Positions 25,752 to 35,147 of a stretch of 51,277 nucleotides of DNA are shown in pieces (the first letter of the stretch is position 1; each line of letters opens with the position of its first letter). The notes under the pieces were generated by a model. The model was not told the origin of the DNA. It did not search any database and saw only the letters and a program-made list of their open reading frames with translations. Source of the DNA: Methanoregula sp. (GTDB lineage Archaea > Halobacteriota > Methanomicrobia > Methanomicrobiales > Methanospirillaceae); NCBI GenBank assembly GCA_030694985.1, contig JAUYTV010000052.1, positions 1-51,277 on the forward strand. The letters are read 5' to 3'. The position numbers and the translations under genes are program-made.

Positions 25752-26135
25752 TTATTCCTTTGCCCTGAGCACGAGCCATTCCTTCCCGCCCGCTTTTTTA
25801 AAACGGATAAGGACATATTTACCTGAAAAGACCTGTCCATGCAGGAGCACTTCGATTCGTTCATTGCTCCAGATCAGGAGATCATAGGTCCCGGTATCCT
25901 TAATCGTCACCTCACCAGCACCATACTGCCCTTCCGGTATTGTACCCTGAAAACCGATATAGTCAATCGGGTGATCTTCAACTGCGATTGCGAGCCGTCG
26001 TTCACCGGATTTCTCCGTAAGTCCCTTTGGCACCGCCCAGCTCTTCAGCACCCCGTCCCGCTCAAGCCGGAAATCGAAATGGTGATGGCTGGCGAAATGC
26101 TCGTGAAGGACAAAACGCTGATGCTCTTGAGTCAT
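25752..26135 (-). CDS. Stand-alone LigD-type 3'-phosphoesterase
   Basis: 127 aa equal to the phosphoesterase domain of bacterial DNA ligase D. The metal and catalytic residues are present: HEHFASHHHFDFRLE (His17-19, Asp21) and AVEDHPIDY (His55), plus LKSWAVPKG and PEGQYGAGEV. The enzyme trims 3'-phosphate or 3'-ribonucleotide ends at breaks. The start ATG at 26135 overlaps the thiE stop by 4 nt (ATGA). No ligase or polymerase domain of LigD is encoded here, so it must work with another ligase. Its place in a thiamin operon is unexpected. Confidence 0.92.
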   Translation of the reverse strand: MTQEHQRFVLHEHFASHHHFDFRLERDGVLKSWAVPKGLTEKSGERRLAIAVEDHPIDYIGFQGTIPEGQYGAGEVTIKDTGTYDLLIWSNERIEVLLHGQVFSGKYVLIRFKKAGGKEWLVLRAKE

Positions 26136-26770
26136 GGATACCCTGCCGCTTTGCATTGCCGGATCAGGTTTTTGAGATCGCGGGCAGCAGCAGTAATATC
26201 GGCAGCCCCGACAACAGCAGAAATCACCGCAACACCTGCTGCTCCTGCTGCAATCACTTCACAAATATTTTTTCGGTTTATTCCTCCGATAGCGATAACA
26301 GGCACTGATACATTCCGCTGTATTTCCCGCAACATCTCAAGTCCATGCCCCGGCCCGGCATCCGGTTTGGATCCCGTGGAAAAGGTCGGACTGAGCGCAA
26401 CATAATCAGCACCTTCCTGTTCAGCCCATACAGCCTCATCTACAGTACTTACAGAAACTCCGATGATGAACCCCAGTGGAGAGAGCTGTCGGGCAACATC
26501 GGTACGCATATCCCCCTGTCCGAGATGCACACCATCCGCCCTGCAGGCAAGTGCCACATCAAGCCGGTCGTTTACGATAAAGAGGGTTGCACTCCTGCAG
26601 GTATTTTTGCGGAGAGTTTGCCCGATCCGTATAAGCTCTCTGCTGCTGCAGGTTTTGTCCCGCAACTGGATGACATCGGCTCCTCCGGCAATCGCCCGCT
26701 GTGCAATCTCTGCATGGGTTCTTTTAAGCCCCACATTCTCATCAGTGATTACATACAGGTCATAGTTCAT
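26132..26770 (-). CDS. thiE: Thiamin-phosphate synthase
   Basis: 212 aa TIM barrel. It joins HMP pyrophosphate and thiazole phosphate to thiamin phosphate. Conserved segments are ADVIQLRDKTCSSRE, FIVNDRLDVALACRADGVHLGQGDM, GVSVSTVDEA, YVALSPTFSTGSK and AIGGINRKNICEVIAAGAAGVAVISAV. Located 8 bp after thiM and overlapping the phosphoesterase gene. No thiD was seen, so HMP kinase must be elsewhere. Confidence 0.96.
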   Translation of the reverse strand: MNYDLYVITDENVGLKRTHAEIAQRAIAGGADVIQLRDKTCSSRELIRIGQTLRKNTCRSATLFIVNDRLDVALACRADGVHLGQGDMRTDVARQLSPLGFIIGVSVSTVDEAVWAEQEGADYVALSPTFSTGSKPDAGPGHGLEMLREIQRNVSVPVIAIGGINRKNICEVIAAGAAGVAVISAVVGAADITAAARDLKNLIRQCKAAGYP

Positions 26771-26778
26771 AGAGGGTT

Positions 26779-27621
26779 TCAGATGGATCGGACCTTTGCA
26801 GCGGACTTAAGTGCTGTTGGCGTAAGCCCGGCAAGTTCATCGAAGAGGGCAACTTTGAACGAGTAGGGTCCTCGTGCTATGGCAGCAGCTCGCTCCCCTG
26901 CGATACCAAACGCGGCGAGTGCCGCCGTTGCTGCCCGGACAGGATCTTTTGACTCTGCTGCAAACGCACCTGTCACCGATGCTGCCATGCACCCGGTTCC
27001 TGATATACCCCCCATCATCGGGTGTCCGTTCTCCACGAGCAGGACGCGTTTGCCATCAGTTACTATATCGGCAGCCCCACTCACAACCACCGTGAGACCG
27101 GCTCTGGATGCATATTCCTTTGCAATTGCCACAGGATCTCCGGTGAGCCCGGCAGAATCCACGCCCCGCACCTTTCCGTCAGCGCCGGCAAGCACACCGA
27201 TCTCCCCGGCATTTCCCTTGAGAATGGTGATTTCCAGTTCGGTAAGCAGGCGCCGGGCAGTCTCTGTACGGAAACGGGTGGCTCCTGCCCCGACGGGATC
27301 CAGGATGATGGGGATCTTTAACTCATTTGCCTTCCTGCCTGCTGCCAGCATGGACTCGATCTGGACATGGTTGAGGGTACCGATGTTGAGCACAAGCGCC
27401 CCGACAATTCCTGTCATGTCTGCAACTTCTTCGATTGCATCTGCCATGATCGGTGCACCACCGATACAGATCGTAATGTTTGCGCAGTCGTTGACCGTGA
27501 CGTAGTTGGTGATGTGGTGAACGAGCGGGTGGTTCTTCCGCACGCGGGCAAACAGTTCGGATAGTTGAACGGGTGTCAAGAGTGCTCTCCAGATATCTGG
27601 TGTAGTATTCCAGATAGTCAT
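26779..27621 (-). CDS. thiM: Hydroxyethylthiazole kinase
   Basis: About 280 aa of the ribokinase-like ThiM family, salvaging hydroxyethylthiazole for ThiE. Segments: [62 protein letters not shown], the nucleotide-site [12 protein letters not shown] and the catalytic [17 protein letters not shown]. The ATG at 27621 is favoured over an in-frame TTG at 27630. A TATA-like tttaata near 27649 makes the mRNA almost leaderless, which leaves no room for a TPP riboswitch. Confidence 0.95.
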   Translation of the reverse strand: MTIWNTTPDIWRALLTPVQLSELFARVRKNHPLVHHITNYVTVNDCANITICIGGAPIMADAIEEVADMTGIVGALVLNIGTLNHVQIESMLAAGRKANELKIPIILDPVGAGATRFRTETARRLLTELEITILKGNAGEIGVLAGADGKVRGVDSAGLTGDPVAIAKEYASRAGLTVVVSGAADIVTDGKRVLLVENGHPMMGGISGTGCMAASVTGAFAAESKDPVRAATAALAAFGIAGERAAAIARGPYSFKVALFDELAGLTPTALKSAAKVRSI

Positions 27622-27694
27622 ATTACACAAATATTTGCAGCGGGACTATTAAACCGTGACAGAAAGGGAACCAACCCACAAAAAAGTGAATGGG

Positions 27695-30370
27695 TTATCG
27701 CGTGAGTTCCTCTAATGTTGCAATGAGCATATCGATCTCTTCTGCGGTATTATAAAGCGCAAGGCTTGCCCGGACAGTCCCGTCGGGAAGGCCGAGTGCT
27801 TCCATCAGCGGCTGACAGCAGTGATGACCGGATCGCACCAGAATATCTGCCGCGTCATCCAGCTGCTGGGCCACCTCATGCGGGTGGAACCCCTCAACTG
27901 TGAACGAGACAACCCCGATGCGGGCTTCAGGACGCGGTGGAGCATAGACTCGGATCTTCTTGTTCTGGGAAAGTCCGGCAATCAGCCGCGTAGTAAGAGC
28001 CTCTTCATGACGCTGGATCTTTTCCATACCAATCGCTTCAAGATACCCGGCTGCCACACCAAGCCCGATACCTCCTGCAATGTTGGGGGTACCGGCCTCG
28101 TATTTCTGGTATCCTTCAGCGGTTGTATAGCCGGTACCGGTTACCGTCTCGACCATCCCCCCGCCGAGAATGAAAGGTTCAAGCTCCGGCTCTTTCATCC
28201 AGAGAACTCCGGTACCGGTTGGACCGCACATCTTGTGACCGGAGAATGCGAAATAATCACAGCCAAGTCTTGAGACATCCACCGGCATGTGCGGAACCGT
28301 CTGGGCACCATCCACGAGCAGGAGTGCTCCACGATCATGGCAGACTTTTGCAATCTCCTTAATTGGAGTGACCATCCCCAGCACATTGGAGGCATGGGTA
28401 ACGGTAACGAGTCGTGTCTGAGGTGTTATCACCGCTTCAAGCGCTGCGAGATCGGGCGAATAGTCCGGTCTGATACCGATCAAGTCAACTTCCACGCCCA
28501 GAGATTTCAGCGCACGCCAGGGTAGCAGGTTGGAGTGATGCTCAAGGATGGTTGTGACCACACGATCCCCGGTTTTCCACACCAGACCATGTGCAACCAT
28601 GTTGATCGACTCGGTGGTATTTTTGGTAAACACACACGTGCCGTCCTTCCCGCCAATGAACTCTGATACCTTCTCGTGGGCATGCCAGTAGCGCTGGCTG
28701 GCGATCCGGGTGAGGCGGTGCACCCCCCGGCCGACATTGGCCCGGTAATTGTGCTCAAACTCAACCATGGCTTCGATCACGGGTTTTGGAGAAAAACTCG
28801 TAGCTGCATTGTCGAGATAGATGATATCTCCCAGGATGGGGAAATCCTTCCTAATCGCTGATACAGAAAATCCCTCAATTGTTTGTGCATCCATTGCCGG
28901 TTCCATAATTTTTCCTTTGATAACTTCTTCTTTTGGTTTCTCTTCCTTTACGGGTTTCTTATCAACCGTTGCCTGCGGAGGTGCACGGGCAGGCCCGGCT
29001 ACAAGTATGTGTTCCTCATTGAACGGAACTCCTTTGAGTTTACAGAGTTCACGCATCTTGGGGGGTAGTGCCCGCCAACGCCAGAGTCCCCAGCGGTAAA
29101 ATGCTTCTGGCAAACCTTTCTTTGCTGCCCATCGTTTTAAGAACTCATCCCAGCGCTGTGCATACTCCGGCTGGAGAACACGAAGTTCTTCGTACTCACT
29201 CTCGAGCATTGCCGGGCAGAGATAACACCCGATGCGTTCAAGGCCCTTATCATAGAGCGGGTTTGTCGCAACCTTCTGCCACCAGAGATAGAGGAAGACT
29301 TCGAGCGCCCGCCAGTGACGGATGGGCGAGATGTTGAGCTGGAGAGGATTTGCCGGGTTCTGGCTGGTCTCGTCAAGACCTGCACGGTTCCATGACTCAT
29401 ACCAGCGGTTGCCCTGCACCGTGACGCAGGGGCCGACATCTGCCAGATAGAGTTTGAGCGGGTGAAGTTTCTGGAGTTTGCAGCACCAGCGGTTATCCTT
29501 ACCCGGAGGTCCGGCTTTTTCTGCTGCCTGCCAGAAGTCACCGGCTTTTCTGATGATCTCTACTTCCTGAGATTCGACAAACTTGATCGTCTCTGGAAAT
29601 TCAAGACCGGTATCAATGAAAAACGCTCTGGTCACGCCGGCTTTCCTGGCGATATGGAGAACTGCGGTACTGTCCTTTCCTCCGGAGAATGAGACATTTG
29701 CAGTCGGTCGATCCGTGATGTGCTGCTTGATCGCCCGGATCGCGTGGCGTTCAAGGTTTTTTAAGTGGAAGCGGTTCTTTTCTATTGCCACATCCCAGCC
29801 AGGATTTTTTAAGGTGCGGGGAACAACCGTGATGAGCTCTTTGACTTTGATGGACCCTTCCTTGACCATACCAGTGCCGAACCGGTTTTTGTATTTTACT
29901 ATGACCGTCCCTTCAGGCACGGGAATTTTTAGCGCGATCCGTTTGCCACCAACGCGTCCCTGCTCCTGCCGGACATTCGTGTGCGTATCGAGATCAACGA
30001 TTCCCTGGGTGACATGAGGGAGGATAAACTGGAGCGCTTCTGGCGAAATGTCGAGGCTGAATTTCCTTAATACCGGATCGAAGGTGAGCCATCCAAACCG
30101 CTCGCCATGCATGATGATTAAATCAGCCCGGTCAACCCCCCCGGTCTTGTTAAAGAGAAGAATTTTTGCGAGCGGAATATTGCCAAAGCGCTCCTGAACG
30201 AGTTTTTTTATTAGAGCCACATCTGCTGCAAGAGCCGGGCGGACATCATACGGCTGGAGCAGTTCAATCTTTTTACCTTCGCCCCCGCACGCACAGCTCT
30301 TTGCCACAAGCGGCACGTTGCACTGCTCACACCAGTAGAGAACCTTTTTTACCGGTGGCTCGTGCATCAT
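27695..30370 (-). CDS. Fusion: PAPS-reductase-like ATP pyrophosphatase and SufS-type cysteine desulfurase
   Basis: 891 aa, numbered from the ATG at 30370 (start uncertain: GTG 30376, ATG 30367 also possible). A zinc ribbon (C14, C17, C26, C28) opens the protein. A PUA-like beta domain spans about 120-195. The ATP pyrophosphatase/PAPS-reductase domain runs from about 205 to 470 with P-loop SFSGGKDST (229-234), RWCCKLQK and the later GCYLCPAM. A charged Lys/Glu/Pro linker follows (about 475-495). A complete class V aminotransferase fills the C-terminus: LDNAATSF, PLP Lys713 (FSGHKMCGPTG) and the SufS-type catalytic Cys851 (RSGHHCCQP). One chain could thus extract sulfur from cysteine and pass it to an adenylated target, probably RNA given the PUA domain. 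Apparently monocistronic. Confidence 0.9.
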   Translation of the reverse strand: MMHEPPVKKVLYWCEQCNVPLVAKSCACGGEGKKIELLQPYDVRPALAADVALIKKLVQERFGNIPLAKILLFNKTGGVDRADLIIMHGERFGWLTFDPVLRKFSLDISPEALQFILPHVTQGIVDLDTHTNVRQEQGRVGGKRIALKIPVPEGTVIVKYKNRFGTGMVKEGSIKVKELITVVPRTLKNPGWDVAIEKNRFHLKNLERHAIRAIKQHITDRPTANVSFSGGKDSTAVLHIARKAGVTRAFFIDTGLEFPETIKFVESQEVEIIRKAGDFWQAAEKAGPPGKDNRWCCKLQKLHPLKLYLADVGPCVTVQGNRWYESWNRAGLDETSQNPANPLQLNISPIRHWRALEVFLYLWWQKVATNPLYDKGLERIGCYLCPAMLESEYEELRVLQPEYAQRWDEFLKRWAAKKGLPEAFYRWGLWRWRALPPKMRELCKLKGVPFNEEHILVAGPARAPPQATVDKKPVKEEKPKEEVIKGKIMEPAMDAQTIEGFSVSAIRKDFPILGDIIYLDNAATSFSPKPVIEAMVEFEHNYRANVGRGVHRLTRIASQRYWHAHEKVSEFIGGKDGTCVFTKNTTESINMVAHGLVWKTGDRVVTTILEHHSNLLPWRALKSLGVEVDLIGIRPDYSPDLAALEAVITPQTRLVTVTHASNVLGMVTPIKEIAKVCHDRGALLLVDGAQTVPHMPVDVSRLGCDYFAFSGHKMCGPTGTGVLWMKEPELEPFILGGGMVETVTGTGYTTAEGYQKYEAGTPNIAGGIGLGVAAGYLEAIGMEKIQRHEEALTTRLIAGLSQNKKIRVYAPPRPEARIGVVSFTVEGFHPHEVAQQLDDAADILVRSGHHCCQPLMEALGLPDGTVRASLALYNTAEEIDMLIATLEELTR

Positions 30371-30546
30371 ACACACTAAATTGCACGGGAGGGAAGATAA
30401 GAGAAGCGATTGGGGAGGGACGAACTGATTTTTATATTCCCTAGACCTTAAGTGCTGCCAGATCCCCCGTATTTTTTAGTGAATTCACTCAAGGTAATGA
30501 CACTTTTGAATAGCAGTGAGTATAATGAAGATCTTTTGGATCGAAA

Positions 30547-32586
30547 TTATGGGGATGGTTGTTGAGTATCCGCAATACGGTACTCCCCTTTTGGCACGGT
30601 AATCTCGAACCGGGCGCCTTTACCGTTTGTACCGCTCTCTGTTATGGAAAGCCCGGTGATTGCGAGAACTTCCCTTGTAAAAAAAAGACCAAGACCGGTT
30701 TGTTTCCCAAACCCACGTTCGAAGAGGTGAACCCGGGCATCTGCGTCAACACCAACGCCATTATCGGTGTAAGTGATAACAAGTCCAGCCTCATTTTCGC
30801 TATAGGAGATCGTAATTTCTGTTACGTTTTCTCCATAACGGAGGGTGTTGTCCATTAAGTTATAAAACCCTTTCATGAGGAGTGGATCAGCATAGATCTC
30901 CAGATTGTCTGTGACCACATTCAGGCAGATTCCTGATAGATCAAGTCCCTCAGCAGCGTTCATTGCCGTTGTGCCAACAGCCTGCCATACCGGCGCGTTC
31001 ACCCCCATATTCTCATACTCTTTTGTGAACAGGATCTGCTGGTGGATCATCTCGATGATCATCTGTTCTTTTTTAATCATCTGCTGGAATGTTGGATCCT
31101 GCACACGGTCTGCCGACAACTCCACGTAACCGCTCAGCGCAGTGAGCTGGTTCACCACATCGTGGCGCGTTAGACCGGAAAGCAGGTTGAGTTTCCGGTT
31201 TGCAATCTGGATCGCGTGTTCGGATTTCCTGATCGTTTCGCGCTGTACTTCCAGCTCCCGGTTCCGTGCCAACAGCGATTCCTCGGTTGACTTCAACTCT
31301 TCAAACGCAGCTGCCATCTGTTCATTTGCCGCATTTAACTCCAGGTTCTTTTGCTCAAGTTCCTGCCTTGCAATCTTTCGTGCCGTGATATCGGTGAGCA
31401 TGGCAAACGAGCCCTGGAACATTCCCCCGGCATCCAGAAGAGGGGTTGCCGAGACAAGGCACCAGAGAGGGGACCCGTCTTTTTTGCAGAACTGCCGCTC
31501 ATATACTGAGCTCGCACCTGTGCGCCGCTGCCGGATCTTTTCCATATGATCCGGCATCTCTTCGGCATGCATGAAATCCCCAATGGATCTTCCAAGAATT
31601 TCATCTGATGAATAGCCGAGCATATCAGCGAGGCGGGGGTTGACAAAGACGGCATTCAGTCTGTTGTCAATGGACCAGATACCTTCGTTTGCCGTATCCA
31701 CGATCCGCCGGTAATGCTCTTCACTTGTACGCAGTGCCTGTTCCCGCGACACCAGTTCCTCAAGATTGTTGCGCAGTTCCTCTTCCATTGCGGTGATCTG
31801 TTCATAGGCAGCCCGGAGCTCGTGCTCTTTTTGTCTGCGGTCGGTAATATCTTCAAATACAGTGGCAAAGATTCCTTTTTTTGGAGAATACACCGAGATT
31901 GCTAAATATTTTTTCATCGGGGGGTACCAGATCTCAAAGAATTGCGAAGTCCCGGTCCGGACTACATCGGCATATAAAGCAAGCGCGCTCGACTCATCCA
32001 CGCCAAATACTTCCCGGCTTTTCTTTCCTATTGCGGTATCGCGGGGGATGTTAAAGATCTTCTCAAACGCAGGATTCACCTGGAGGATCCGGTATTCCAC
32101 CGCTATGCCGTTTCTGTCATACACCAGCTCGTTGACAGCATGTCCTTCAACCATGACAGAGAAGAGAGCCCGGTACCGCTCTTCAGATTCATTGATGCGC
32201 ATCTCTGATTTTTTCTGGCTGACCGCCTGCCTGATCTTGTGCGCCAGCTCAGCAAACTGCGGTACAGGGCTGCCTCCTTTCTGGAGATAGAAATCTGCAC
32301 CAAAATTGAGCGCCTCGATCACCACTTCCTCGCGTCCCCTGCCGGTAAAAAGTATGAACGGGAGATCCCCGTGACTGGTCCGGATGTATTTGAGGAACTC
32401 GATGCCATCTGTCACGGGCATCTGGTAATCAGAGATGATCGCATCATAGTGGCTTTCAGCCAGTCGCAGCTGTGCATCAGCAGCAGAATTTGAGGTATCT
32501 ACAGTGATAGTCCCACTCTTTTCAAGATATATCTTTCCAATCTCAAGGAGAGCGGGTTCATCATCAACATAAAGAACGGAAATCAA
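30547..32586 (-). CDS. Receiver-PAS-PAS histidine kinase
   Basis: 679 aa. A receiver domain (1-120, phospho-Asp53 in ISDYQMP), two PAS domains (about 135-260 and 290-410, with ITDRRQK and ITARKIA at their ends), a coiled coil about 410-470, then the kinase core with phospho-acceptor His475 in LTRHDVVNQL. The GHKL domain has DNTLRYG, TDNGVGVD and GLGLFFTREV, so it should be active. No membrane segment is present, so it senses a cytoplasmic signal. It is the intact counterpart of the pseudokinase at 5593. No partner regulator gene is adjacent; its own receiver may act as output or feedback. Confidence 0.92.
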   Translation of the reverse strand: MISVLYVDDEPALLEIGKIYLEKSGTITVDTSNSAADAQLRLAESHYDAIISDYQMPVTDGIEFLKYIRTSHGDLPFILFTGRGREEVVIEALNFGADFYLQKGGSPVPQFAELAHKIRQAVSQKKSEMRINESEERYRALFSVMVEGHAVNELVYDRNGIAVEYRILQVNPAFEKIFNIPRDTAIGKKSREVFGVDESSALALYADVVRTGTSQFFEIWYPPMKKYLAISVYSPKKGIFATVFEDITDRRQKEHELRAAYEQITAMEEELRNNLEELVSREQALRTSEEHYRRIVDTANEGIWSIDNRLNAVFVNPRLADMLGYSSDEILGRSIGDFMHAEEMPDHMEKIRQRRTGASSVYERQFCKKDGSPLWCLVSATPLLDAGGMFQGSFAMLTDITARKIARQELEQKNLELNAANEQMAAAFEELKSTEESLLARNRELEVQRETIRKSEHAIQIANRKLNLLSGLTRHDVVNQLTALSGYVELSADRVQDPTFQQMIKKEQMIIEMIHQQILFTKEYENMGVNAPVWQAVGTTAMNAAEGLDLSGICLNVVTDNLEIYADPLLMKGFYNLMDNTLRYGENVTEITISYSENEAGLVITYTDNGVGVDADARVHLFERGFGKQTGLGLFFTREVLAITGLSITESGTNGKGARFEITVPKGEYRIADTQQPSP

Positions 32587-32932
32587 TGCAAAGTCACCAG
32601 AGCAGTATTCAAAGAATAAACAAAATCAAAAAACATGTTTTAATTTTTTCTTCTAAAATTATTCGTGATATACCCTTAAAAACCCAACGGAAGCAAAAAA
32701 AGGGTTTGAAAATCCGTCTCTGTTGAAACCCTCATTTTTGCCCTATACCCTTTCACTTACCACAATCAAGCAACACAAGCGAATGTAGTGAGAGGGTTAA
32801 ACGGAACCGGAAATCTTTTTTTTGTTATGATTTTTTTTTTTGGATTTTGACCAGAGAAAGTGGAGCAGGAGCACAATTGAGCAATATATTTATACGCAAT
32901 GAAACCATGAGAAAAAAGAAGGTGATTGTACT
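32587..32932. other. 346-bp divergent intergenic region
   Basis: Between the kinase and the PNPOx-like gene. It has an inverted repeat agggttt (32701-32707) with aaaccct (32726-32732) and several A/T tracts. Toward the PNPOx gene a TATA box aatatattta (about 32883) and GGTGATT (32919-32925) can be seen. No open frame of note and no RNA gene recognised. Confidence 0.5.
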
Positions 32933-33337
32933 ATGGCAAAGTTAACCGCAGAGATGAAGGAAGCCTTCTCAAAGATGAAGGTTTTTCCCGTTGCAACTGC
33001 AACCAAAGACGGCACTCCCAATGTGATCCCGCTGGGTATTGCCGAGCTTGTGGATGATGAAACGGTCTGGTTTGTAGACAATTTCATGAACAAGACGCTC
33101 TCAAACATCCGGACAAACCCAAAGATCGCATTCTATGTCTGGGGACCGGAGATCAAAGGATGCTTCCAGGTAAAGGGAGTGGCTGCGATCAAGACGAGCG
33201 GACCGGAATACGATGCTATGAAAGCAAAGATCAACATCAAGAACCCGGCATTGCCGGCCCGGTCGCTCGTCATCGTCAAGATCACCGAGATCTTTGAATG
33301 TAAACCCGGTCCGACTGCGGGTTCAAAGATCATCTGA
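32933..33337 (+). CDS. Pyridoxamine 5'-phosphate oxidase-like flavoprotein
   Basis: 134 aa of the PNPOx/FMN-binding split-barrel family: FPVATATKDGTPNVIPLG, WFVDNFMNKTLSNIRTNPKIAFYVWG and a C-terminal strand VIVKITEIFECKPG. Archaeal members of this size bind FMN or F420 and usually have no assigned substrate; true PdxH is longer. A clear TATA box and a strong GGTGAT ribosome site precede the ATG. It ends in an 11-T tract at 33341-33351. Monocistronic. Confidence 0.85.
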   Translation: MAKLTAEMKEAFSKMKVFPVATATKDGTPNVIPLGIAELVDDETVWFVDNFMNKTLSNIRTNPKIAFYVWGPEIKGCFQVKGVAAIKTSGPEYDAMKAKINIKNPALPARSLVIVKITEIFECKPGPTAGSKII

Positions 33338-33507
33338 ACTCTTTTTTTTTTACAGAAACGATCCTCTTGGGATTTGCCCGATATACAGTTTCTGTACCAA
33401 AAGTGTGAAGATTTTTCCGGAAAATACCTTACTTGCGTCTGCTCCAAACGAAAAGCCATCTGCTGACAACCGCTCTTTGCATTAAAAAAAGTGATCTGGC
33501 TTCAACC

Positions 33508-34233
33508 TCACTTCGCGCCGGGCTTTGAACCCGGTGCAGCGGCGACAATTTTTAACGATTCTGTAATTTCCGGGAGCAGCTCGGCCGGTATCCCGATGAC
33601 CAGCTCGCCATCTTCGATGCCGGAGAACTTCCTTGAACCGTCACAGCCCAGTGAGAAATTCACGTGGCCGGTTAAGTAGGTCTGGGCACAGGCATCCGCA
33701 CAAACCGACTGGATGCCGGCAAATTCCGACTGGATTCGTCCACCGAGACGAAAGAGCGTGCTCTGGGCAAGTTTCAGCATTGCCCACGGGGTTGCAATGA
33801 TCACTACTACCTGCGGATCGAACGGGGTCTTTTCAAGCGGGGCATACATGGTGGCATAGGTATCGCCCGGGTGCAGGTGGGCGACCCGGTCAATGGTCCG
33901 CTTGCAGGCAGCGGAACTTTCGAATTTTCCGAGTTTGTAATAAAAATCGCCGGTCTTCAGGCTCTCGGTGAGTTCCCGGAGACCGAGTGCCCATGCACCA
34001 CCATTGCATTCGTGCTTTTCTGATGTGGAATAAAAGATCCGGCCTTCTTTTCGTGCAAGACCAACCATCGAGCAGTGGCGGACAGTCTTGTCAAACGCTT
34101 CCATACCGGCCGGGATATCTTCTTTTTTTGTTGCGAACCGGAACGCTACCGGTGAGCCGCTGAGTTTGAGGTATTTTTTCAATGTCTCGGATGCTTCTGC
34201 ATAGTTTATCGGGATTTTCATATCTGCTGCCAT
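33508..34233 (-). CDS. DUF169 family protein
   Basis: 241 aa resembling DUF169, a family common in methanogens and other anaerobes: an N-terminal segment PVAFRFATKKEDIPAGME with following Cys (RHCSMVGLARKEG), the central HECNGGAWALGL, and a late Cys group SVCADACAQTYLTGHVNFSLGCDGSR. The Cys pattern hints at metal or Fe-S binding; the function is unknown. Start ATG at 34233; a second in-frame ATG 12 nt later is possible. It stands alone next to the moa operon, after an inverted repeat that may be an operator. Confidence 0.8.
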   Translation of the reverse strand: MAADMKIPINYAEASETLKKYLKLSGSPVAFRFATKKEDIPAGMEAFDKTVRHCSMVGLARKEGRIFYSTSEKHECNGGAWALGLRELTESLKTGDFYYKLGKFESSAACKRTIDRVAHLHPGDTYATMYAPLEKTPFDPQVVVIIATPWAMLKLAQSTLFRLGGRIQSEFAGIQSVCADACAQTYLTGHVNFSLGCDGSRKFSGIEDGELVIGIPAELLPEITESLKIVAAAPGSKPGAK

Positions 34234-34250
34234 AAGATTTCACCAAGATG

Positions 34251-34275
34251 ATCTCTGTATAGAGATATGTATATG
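34251..34275 (-). promoter_or_regulatory. Candidate promoter and operator of the DUF169 gene
   Basis: Inverted repeat ATCTCT-GTAT-AGAGAT at 34251-34266, 17 bp before the start codon, with a TATA-like acatatacat (minus strand) at about 34266-34275. Transcription would begin inside or just after the repeat. The remaining part of 34276-34436 shows nothing further. Confidence 0.4.
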
Positions 34276-34436
34276 TCTAGAGGATGTGATGGGAATTATT
34301 TAAAGATAGTGACCGCAGGCTTTTTTTAAATTTTGAGAGTAAGGGTTTACAGTAGCCACTTTTTATAGGGCGGATAACACAACCAGAAGGAAAATAAGAG
34401 TATTTTACAGGGTAGGTTGAGCCGTCTGTGAACGGT

Positions 34437-34856
34437 TTAGTGGTACCCCTTACCATGCCCATGATCGCCTGGCACCCATCGCCCGCCATCCCGGGTCAGT
34501 TCCTTTTTCCAGATCGGGACCCCTTTCTTGATCTCTTCGATGATAAACCGTGACCCGGCATACGCCTCTTTTCTGTGCCCGGCACTCACAACAATGATCA
34601 GGATATTTTCACCAACAACGAGCCTCCCGATCCGGTGGATGATGTCAACATGCAGGAGACCAAACTGCCGGGTTGCTTCCCCAGCAATTTTTTTTAGTTC
34701 CTTGACCGCAACTTCCTCGTAGGCTTCGAGTTCCATCTCGGTTATTTCATCGTCCCGGACAATACCGTCAAAGACTACGACAGCACCGGTCCCATGCTCC
34801 TTTGCCGCAGCAATGAGTGCCCCGATATCGACATCACTTGTCTGGATAGCGATCAT
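34437..34856 (-). CDS. moaE: Molybdopterin synthase catalytic subunit
   Basis: 139 aa. Together with MoaD it adds the dithiolene sulfurs to precursor Z. Conserved: VVVFDGIVRD, LEAYEEVAVKEL, HRIGRLVVGE, VSAGHRKEAYAGSRFIIEEIKKGVPIWKKE with the catalytic lysines, then a C-terminal Gly/His tail. GGAG precedes the ATG. Last gene of iscS-iscU-moeB-moaD-moaE, which puts sulfur mobilisation and pterin sulfuration in one transcript. Confidence 0.95.
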   Translation of the reverse strand: MIAIQTSDVDIGALIAAAKEHGTGAVVVFDGIVRDDEITEMELEAYEEVAVKELKKIAGEATRQFGLLHVDIIHRIGRLVVGENILIIVVSAGHRKEAYAGSRFIIEEIKKGVPIWKKELTRDGGRWVPGDHGHGKGYH

Positions 34857-34868
34857 GATTCTCCTGAA

Positions 34869-35147
34869 TTATCCCCCCGCAACCGGCGGGAATACTGCGA
34901 TCTCATCGCCATCGGCAACCGGAGTCGTTGCTGCATCCGTAAGCTCGATTCGCTTGCCGTTCTTCATTAAGATGACAAACTCGTGAAAAGTGCCATTCTC
35001 ATCAAATATGGCAGCATAACCTTCAGGATTTTTCCGGGCTATGGTTGTGATCAGATGGGTAAACATCGTTGCTGCTGCTACATCGATTACGATATCTGTT
35101 CCAAGCAGTTCGCGGAACCGTGCAAAAAACCGGATCTTAACCGTCAT
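34869..35147 (-). CDS. moaD: MoaD-like sulfur carrier
   Basis: 92 aa ubiquitin-fold protein ending in the di-Gly motif PPVAGG, which is adenylated and converted to thiocarboxylate. Also visible: VKIRFFARFRELLG and DGDEIAVFPP. The ATG at 35147 overlaps the moeB stop by 4 nt (ATGA); the longer open frame to 35189 lies inside moeB and is not the start. Partner of MoaE and MoeB in the same operon. Confidence 0.94.
   Translation of the reverse strand: MTVKIRFFARFRELLGTDIVIDVAAATMFTHLITTIARKNPEGYAAIFDENGTFHEFVILMKNGKRIELTDAATTPVADGDEIAVFPPVAGG

Noticed and set aside
26779-27660. TPP riboswitch before thiM
   Set aside because: The predicted transcript starts almost at the start codon, leaving no leader, and no THI-box sequence was seen.
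32701-32732. Inverted repeat agggttt/aaaccct as a terminator
   Set aside because: It lies between two divergent gene starts, where no transcript should end. It may be an operator but nothing supports that.
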